Made by a program: the position numbers and the translations under genes. 64,000 nt of DNA from Cristatella mucedo (Eukaryota; Bryozoa; Phylactolaemata; Cristatellidae), in assembly GCA_009760855.2 (NCBI GenBank), contig WPIO01000010.1, positions 1,947,001-2,011,000 of the forward strand. Direction: 5' to 3'. The notes beneath the pieces were generated by a model. It did no database searches and was not told the origin of the DNA. It saw nothing but the letters and a program-made list of their open reading frames with translations. Shown in pieces: positions 58,064-64,000 of this stretch (positions are counted from its first letter, which is position 1; each line of letters opens with the position of its first letter).

Positions 58064-58705
58064 GCGTGGGTTTAGCTAGGCTGCCAAAGAAAGCTATTAG
58101 GCCACTGCCGAAGACTATGAATACGGCTGCAAGGCTGGCCTTCAAGTCCCAGTGGTTTGAGCACGTGTCTCCTTTGCTAAAAGAGCTAGGATGGATGCCG
58201 GTTGAGCAACGGATACAGAGCAAAGTTCTTACGCTGACCCACAAGACCCGCCACGGCTTGGCTCCTTCGTACCTTGCTGAGCTGCTGCATCTGTTTCAGC
58301 CTCGTCGCACCCTCAGGTCCTGTGTGAAAAATAAATTAGCTGCTCCTTTCATCCGCTTAAAGACCTTTGGCGACAGAAGCTTTTGGTCTGCAGGTGCTAG
58401 ACTGTATAACTCGCTTCCACGATTCTTACGCAACGACAACTAGTCTCCTGCTGCCCACTATGGCGCATCATTTCTAGCGGTCCTGAGCTGCTACTCCTAT
58501 GCTACTGACCACCTCAACTGCTCTCCTGACTCTGCTATGCTTCTCACTTTCTCTTTGTTGCATGAGACGAAGTCTGTTGGCTACCGAATGCGTACCGAAA
58601 GCCGCGTAGGTTGTGAGTGCGCTATAAAAAACTCTCCAGCGTGACACCCATGTGGTCTTTATGACTTTGTGGAGTTACAGACGGAGATACATTATATTAC
58701 ATTAT
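58064..58705 (+). mobile_element. LINE-A 3' portion
   Basis: Forward LINE-A. Frame 58066-58443 encodes [77 protein letters not shown], then the 3' UTR and the ATTACATTA tail. Lies head to head with the LINE-B copy ending at 58040. Confidence 0.88.
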
Positions 58706-59825
58706 GGCAGTTAATTGCAACACACCGCATGAGAATGACATCTAAAACTATAGTGAAATTATGTTATTTAACTTTGAGTGAAGAGTAGAGGAATACTCAC
58801 TGACAATTAGAGAGTCTAAGATACCATTTCTTGCCATTTTGCAACGGATTAAAGTGAAGTGCTGTGGATTGCGGTATCGGACTGGGCCACTGTAGTTAAT
58901 TGCAGTAATGTTCTTAGAAATCACATTAAAAGTGGCGTGAAACTATGCGGATTCACTTTAAACCGAGTTTAGTATCATGCACAATCTAAATTGTTGCATT
59001 TCGTGGCAGATTTCGTATCGATTTTAGTGGATTTTGGTATTGGCCCAACCCTTTTAGACGATTGCAACGTCGTTTTTACAAGTAACGTCTGCTGCCATTT
59101 ATACAGGTGCTAGCCTTTATCGAGGCCCTACTTACACTACGAGCGCTGTACAGGCGGGTCCGAGATCTATTACTCGCCGCTGGCAGTGTAGTTGAGCGAA
59201 TGGCTCAGTCGGCAGCTGTGGAAGGTGCTTGTGACAGGTGCTCTGCCCAGGCCGAGTCCTGTGGGCTTACGAGGGGCTGGCAAGAAATTCAGCAGTAGAT
59301 GTACGCACTGTAGCAGTAGATGCTGCTTTCGCAGGCACATGATATCGCGTTGTAGAATGAGATACGAACCTCCCCCTCCCCCCCCGTTAACGGTTGCTAC
59401 CGACCACGTTTAGTGTTAATACCTATATAGTCTGGTTATCAGCCTAAGCGGAGTATCGACTGATGTTGGTTATCCTTTTTCATTCTTAGAGCTCCCGTGG
59501 AGTGAATGAGACAGCACGACTTAATGCTAAAGTGAATACTATTGCAATGCGGCCTCTCGGTAATACGACGAGGTCAATGGTGAACCTTAGTTACAATTAG
59601 ATTTTCTAATCTGGTGAATCGAAGACGTCAGAAGATGAGATGCAATGGCGTCTGCCTCATCCCGGTGGTGGCAAAGCTTATTTAGAACGACCTTTGGCAC
59701 TGTTTGTGTGCACTTGCTCCCCTGAGATTTATGTTCACCAGTCGTCTGTCTCCAGAAACTCTTTTGTGAAGGAGTTAAACCTCCGACATCAGGTCGGCGT
59801 GTCCGCGACTTACAGAGACATTTCG
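58706..59825. other. no recognisable gene
   Basis: No conserved coding signal. A 63-codon frame at 59107-59298 follows an AG but has no domain. Confidence 0.45.
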
Positions 59826-60405
59826 CGTTATGTAATGCAATCTAACTCAGTCGGTAACTTCACAAAACCACAAGGAGCGGGTTTTAAGCAAAAGAGCTTT
59901 CTATAGAGCACACAAAGCTCAAGCCGCTTTCGGTAAGCAAACAGTTGCTAACAAATTTCATCTCACGAAACAAAGAGGAAGTGAGAAGCATAGCTGAGTC
60001 AGGTAGGCCGTCGAGGTAGTGAGTACCGTGGAAGTAGCAGCTCAGGACGGCTGGTTGATGTGTCCTACAGCGGTCATCAGTAGAATAGGGTAACAACTGT
60101 GCAAGTGAGTTCAATAGCCTGGGACCTGTAGAGAAAAATACGCCAATTTCGCCGAGTCTCTTGAAGCGTAGGAACGGAACTGCGACGCATTTTAACAGAG
60201 GACCTGATTATACAAAGAGACTGAAACTAATGCAGCAGCTGAGGTAGGTATGTAGGAGCCGAGCGATAGCGGGCCTTGTGGGTCAGACAGAATAGGAACA
60301 TCGCTTTGGATCCGTTGATTGATTGCATATATCGCCGCTCCTTCAGCCAAGGAGAAGCGTGATCGAATCTCTGGGATTTATTGACTAGCCTTGCAGCGCA
60401 GCTAC
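59826..60405 (-). mobile_element. LINE-A remnant, diverged
   Basis: Reverse LINE-A relative: tgtaatgcaatctaactcag, acttcacaaaaccacaagga, aagccgctttcggtaagc, agcagctcaggacggctg, and traces of the RT C-terminal region to 60400. Much older than the other LINE-A copies. Confidence 0.65.
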
Positions 60406-60412
60406 TAGAAAC

Positions 60413-60590
60413 AATGTTAGCCGATTTAAAATTCCTATTTCTATAGCGGCAGAAGAGCCATTTATCGGCCAGAACCGCCGCTTGCAGTTGGCAATAAAGT
60501 GTCTCCTAACTGCAGGATTCGAACCCACGAGTTCGGTCGTGAAGGGCGAGCGTCTTACTTTCTGGGCTGCTATCACGGCCCAGAACTACT
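60413..60590 (-). mobile_element. SINE1 copy
   Basis: Reverse SINE1: ttagccgatttaaaattcct, tagcggcagaagagcca, gcaggattcgaacccacgag (B-box complement near 60515-60525). Confidence 0.78.
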
Positions 60591-60664
60591 GATAATAAAC
60601 AAGGGATCGTTAGTACTTTTTCGCCGAGTGTAGGTTACCTCCTGGACTATCGCTGCCCAGTAAG

Positions 60665-60765
60665 GCTATCACAACCGCTTGCAGAGAACGATAAAGGATC
60701 GCCCACTGCAGGACTCGAACCTAAGAGCGAGCACCTTACCCCTGGGCTAACTTCCAGGCGATGAG
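60665..60765 (-). mobile_element. SINE1 fragment
   Basis: Partial reverse SINE1: ggctatcacaaccgcttgca, gataaaggatcgcccactgc, aggactcgaacc, gcgagcaccttacccctggg. The 3' end is missing. Confidence 0.65.
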
Positions 60766-61067
60766 CCTATGTACTAGCTCTCTTGAAATATTACGATAAT
60801 GCTAATCTTTGCAGAAAGTTCCATTCATTAGCTTTTACGACATAGTGATTCAGCACTTCCACATACAAGGGCTCGCGGAGAACACTGTTAAACGCACCAG
60901 TTAGAATAGCAATGATGTAACCACAGAGACCGGTACTTGTGCACTTTGACCCACAAAAGAAAAAGTGTCCACAGGACAGCGAAATTAGCGAAGATGAGTC
61001 GTCGTATTGCAGAAAGCATGGAATCGATAAGCAGTTAATTCTTAAATAAAAAATAATTAATTTAAAG

Positions 61068-61230
61068 TTGTGCTGATTTAAGAATCTCATTTATGTAGCG
61101 GCAGAAGAGCCTTCGTGGCTGTAACCACTGCTTGCAGCGAAAATACATGATTGCCCACAGCCGCACTTGAACCTACGACGTGCGTCGTTAAAAGTAAGCA
61201 CCTCGCCTCCTGGGTGAAGACCCACGGGCC
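61068..61230 (-). mobile_element. SINE1 copy
   Basis: Reverse SINE1: tgctgatttaagaatctcat, tagcggcagaagagcc, gtggctgtaaccactgcttg, and the head complement gcacctcgcctcctgggtga. Confidence 0.7.
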
Positions 61231-61239
61231 ACGTTAATC

Positions 61240-61980
61240 AGCAGCTGCTGACGCTCAGTAGCTCTTTCGGCAGCTGAGCCAAATCTGAATTACATTAGTC
61301 CAGCCTAGACAGAAAAAATATGCTAGTTGGAGATTTTTCAAACCACTGTGGTAGACAGTCTCCAATCTTAGACAGGGATGGAACGCAATGGCTACCAATG
61401 AAGATTTATTTCAAACTTTAAGCAGTTGCCAAAGAAGACTCCCAAATTCCTAGTGCTTGATCATTGCCGTAGGGCAGCGTCATCAATTAGAAGAGCCAAG
61501 TCTGCTAGGCTAGCTGCCGGCTTGGGGTAGCCTGCGAGCAGGAGTTTGGTTTCAACAGTTCAGGCTAAGAAAATTGGCCAACATTCCGTATCGAATATCT
61601 GCAGTACAATCATTCAGTTTATCAGTCGTTGCAGAGGATTTCGACGGTTTCAATGAGGAATACAGCTGGGTATGATTAGTATAGGAGTGATGGCCAATAC
61701 CGTAAGCCCAAATTAATTTTCCGACTGTCTCGGAATAAATAATTGACAGCACAGGAACGGGAACGGGAAACGCTGTGAAACTACGCAAAGGTCAGGTACG
61801 CCGGATGAGACGTGACTGCCACGCGACAGCGATTGAGCACGATCGGATAGAGATAAGAATCAAACTACGCCAGTGCCTCGTCGGCCAGGCCGATCGTTGT
61901 TCTAAACCGTTCAAGTAGGATATCGAGATGAACAGGGTCGAACGCAGCCGATAGATCAAGCCGGACCAGAGTTAATACCC
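61240..61980 (-). mobile_element. LINE reverse-transcriptase remnant with motif A
   Basis: Decayed reverse LINE. 61330-61560 matches the C-terminal RT of LINE-A (caatcttagacagggatgga, catcaattagaagagccaag). At 61975-61885 the minus strand reads LVRLDLSAAFDPVHLDILLE, the RT palm motif A with its first catalytic aspartate (LDLSAAFD). Too broken to function. Confidence 0.7.
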
Positions 61981-62337
61981 AGAATGTAAACGCAGTTTAT
62001 CGCACCGCATATGCAGTGACCGCGGGTGATGAGCTAGCCCTACAGTGATCCATTACTTTGGGATTTACAACTGCTATTCAGGCCTTAGGCGGGATGCTGA
62101 CTAGTCAATGTTTAGCCCACATCGTGGAAAGCGAATCGCGAAAAAGGGTGCCGCACAGGTACGCCGCAGGAGAATGCTTCCATTGACTTCCTTACCTCAA
62201 AGGCCCCTCGCGGACGGCTGCCAGGCTTTCTGGCCGGGGCTACGTGGCTTCTGAAAGGTCTAGAGACTTGTCGGACTTCTGCTCACGGTGTTTTTCCAGG
62301 AGTGACTACACCACACTTTTAGATGGACCTCAAAATT

Positions 62338-62515
62338 GGTGAGCCGTGATGGCACACTAGGTAAGGTGGTTGCTTTCACGACTTCGGTCCCGACGTCGTG
62401 GTTCGATTCCTGTGGTGGGCGATCCTTTATCGCCACTGCAAGCGGTGGCGATAGCCGTAAAGGCTCTTCTGTCGCTATACGAAAAGAGGCTGTTTAATCA
62501 GCTAGGATTTATTTA
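62338..62515 (+). mobile_element. SINE1 copy, best example
   Basis: Forward SINE1 with intact pol III promoter elements: A box tggcacactaggtaagg (62349-62365) and B box ggttcgattcc (62400-62410). Then cgccactgcaagcggtggcg, tagccgtaaaggctcttctg and ggctgtttaatcagctagga. Confidence 0.9.
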
Positions 62516-62639
62516 TTTAATAGGCTGATGGTCCTTCGGCGCGCAAGTTCAGGGTCAATCACATACGGGTCTAATTTATTGAAAAGGTATCGTCGTATTA
62601 TTTAAATTGCTGCAGAGGTCAATCTTTTTTAAAGTCGTC

Positions 62640-62780
62640 CAAAAAATGCTGACCGAGTGGCGCTCCTACAGCGAAAAACTCCAGGCTGTCTAAGTTGGGC
62701 GAACATTTCCTTTGGTAGGAAGAAGGCATTGAATGACCCTTCCAGACTATGCGCCTTCAGATCACTAATATGGCGTCGTT
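62640..62780 (-). pseudogene. protein-like fragment of unknown origin
   Basis: Minus-strand frame in 62785-62640 reads NAKRRHISDLKAHSLEGSF then FFLPKEMFAQLRQPGVFRC. Protein-like composition, abutting the repeat-rich stretch at 62790-62900. Family not recognised. Confidence 0.35.
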
Positions 62781-62789
62781 TTGCATTGA

Positions 62790-62900
62790 ACCCGATAAAA
62801 CAGCCGCTGAAAAATAAAACAGCCCCGACAAAATAGACCCAACGAAATAGCGCCAACAAAATGACCCAGTATGATGGAGATCGACGCAATAGCCCCAAAA
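62790..62900 (+). repeat. left arm of a degenerate inverted repeat (short-unit array)
   Basis: Array of short variants on cgacaaaatagaccc / aacgaaatagcgcc / aataaaacagcccc. The same unit type occurs in the opposite orientation near 63905-63985. Together they may be the terminal inverted repeats of a DNA element of about 1.2 kb. Confidence 0.5.
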
Positions 62901-63099
62901 AAAAGTGCCTAAAGTAATTGAAAGCATTACTTTTGCGAATCTGTTATATGGCCGTTAACTATAACATAGAATCTATTCCAGTACAATAATTAAACATAAA
63001 TTTTTAAAGCACGTTTTATGAACCATGTGTAAAAATGAAGAAACATCAAACATTTTATAATCTAAAGAATAACAAATAAAGTCGGCGTCCTACTTCAAA

Positions 63100-63840
63100 C
63101 TAGGAGGCGCGAGTTTGGTCGCACAAGAAATTAAAAATAAAAAAATATCAAGGAAAGCTGTCAAAATCCGCGCACGGTCGGTAGATTTGACAACGCCGCA
63201 AACAATGAGGAGCAAGCAATTTCTGCAGCGTCAGAACGTATCGTAGCAGAACGTTGTCTATACATTCTAAACTTACGAAAATTTGACTCACGACAGGCTA
63301 CCCGATCCCTATCTATTTCGTAAGCTGATGGTTACTGAAATTCAAGATTAACTTAATTATTAAACTAATAAACCTATTCCACATGTTTTCTTATTTATTT
63401 TTGTTTTTGTTTGCTGTCAATTTATTTTCACCCTCTCATGACACAGCGGCTGTCACCAGAGTATTGATTGCCATCATCTATCTGCATTCAAACTCATAGA
63501 AAAAGTTTGAAAGAAGCATGACAGAGTAGAGATTGATATTGCACGTTTCCAAGCGGGGAACCGACAACCGGAAGCATTGAAGGCGAAGAATGTGTAACTC
63601 AATCGGTGTCTTCAAACTCTTGTTCTAACCTACGATGATATAGAGTGTTTGGATTATCTTCATAGAATCGCACACAATCTGACAACATATACTGCGATTC
63701 AGATGATACAAAAATATATAGATCTTACATTTAAATATTTTGAATCGAATCCTAATAGCGTTTTACTTAAAGAAAAGTTCTTTACTACTTCAATTTTGTA
63801 TTTATTAGTTATTTATATATTACGTATTACTTAGGTACTA
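63100..63840 (+). pseudogene. AT-rich open frames of an unknown element
   Basis: Plus-strand protein-like pieces in shifted frames: ANNEEQAISAASERIVAERC then LYILNLRKFDSRQATRSL (about 63190-63320), and VEIDIARFQAGNRQPEALKA (from about 63530) through one TAA to LVLTYDDIECLDYLHRIAHN, TAIQMIQKYIDLTFKYFESN and FFTTSILYLLVIYILRIT, ending at TAG 63834. Composition resembles the 48.8-55.9 kb block, but only one TAA must be read through, so the code signal is weak. No known domain. Confidence 0.35.
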
Positions 63841-63899
63841 GCTATTTTTGTATTGTAGATACTCGAAAAGCATCGACCTTATAGAGCTGTTTTGATGAG

Positions 63900-63990
63900 G
63901 CTCATTTTCTTGGGCTGTTCGCAGGCTACTTTATCGGGGCTGCTTTGTCGTGGGATGTTTCGTCGGGTCACCGTTTGGCACACAGCCAGC
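63900..63990 (-). repeat. right arm of a degenerate inverted repeat
   Basis: On the minus strand: acccgacgaaacatcccacg, acaaagcagccccgataaag, tagcc. These are the same short units as at 62790-62900, inverted. Confidence 0.5.
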
Positions 63991-64000
63991 TCACTTTCTG

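Noticed and set aside
59107-59298. 63-codon frame after a possible splice acceptor
   Set aside because: No homologous motif, and surrounding sequence gives no companion exon.
48600-62515. tRNA genes at SINE heads
   Set aside because: A and B boxes are present, but there is no complete cloverleaf and each is followed by the shared SINE body. These are tRNA-derived SINEs.
1-64000. CRISPR arrays, rRNA genes, bacterial operons
   Set aside because: No regular repeat-spacer arrays, rRNA signatures or compact operons. The window is animal nuclear DNA.

Overview
The window is nuclear DNA from an invertebrate animal. It has a multi-exon gene with GT-AG introns, dense tRNA-derived SINEs and CR1/L2-like LINEs, long dinucleotide microsatellites, and no bacterial operon structure. 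The one clear host gene is an adhesion GPCR of the latrophilin (ADGRL/Cirl) family on the + strand. I could read 19 exons between 19481 and 45762, and every splice phase joins in frame. In order they encode a SUEL galactose-binding lectin domain, an HRM domain, the GAIN domain with an intact GPS autoproteolysis motif, seven membrane helices, and a cytoplasmic tail ending in a PDZ-type ligand (VSHL). There is no olfactomedin domain, as in invertebrate latrophilins. The signal-peptide exon is not identified. The species cannot be named from the sequence.

Layout: 1-19480 is repeat-littered DNA with no recognisable gene. 19481-45762 is the latrophilin gene, with LINE, SINE and microsatellite insertions in its introns. 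45763-48772 is 3' flank with LINE and SINE remnants. About 48800-55870 is a sharply AT-rich block unlike its surroundings. 56160-62515 is a graveyard of LINE and SINE copies. 62640-64000 holds a second AT-rich stretch with open frames, flanked by short degenerate inverted repeats.

The most unusual part is the 48.8-55.9 kb block. Its protein-like frames are broken almost only by TAA and TAG, while TGA is rare or terminal. This is what genes written in a ciliate-type nuclear code look like, where TAA and TAG are sense codons. On the + strand there is a complete ATG-to-TGA frame (48873-49178) and then one or two longer genes. On the - strand one long, frameshifted gene converges on them from 55736 down to about 52830. 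Host LINE-A copies (one with a 6-bp TGATTT target-site duplication) and two host SINEs are inserted inside the block. The foreign-code DNA is therefore integrated in the animal genome and old enough to have collected host transposons, unless it is a composite of decayed standard-code genes. Gln, Glu and Tyr cannot be distinguished as the reading of TAA/TAG from sequence alone. I do not recognise the proteins.

Repeat families are named here only for this window. LINE-A: 3' tail of CATTA repeats. LINE-B: (ATT)n tail preceded by an AGCGCC...GGGCGCT hairpin. LINE-C: a more diverged relative. SINE1 and SINE2: tRNA-derived families. SINE2 shares its 3' hairpin with LINE-B, suggesting it is mobilised by LINE-B machinery.
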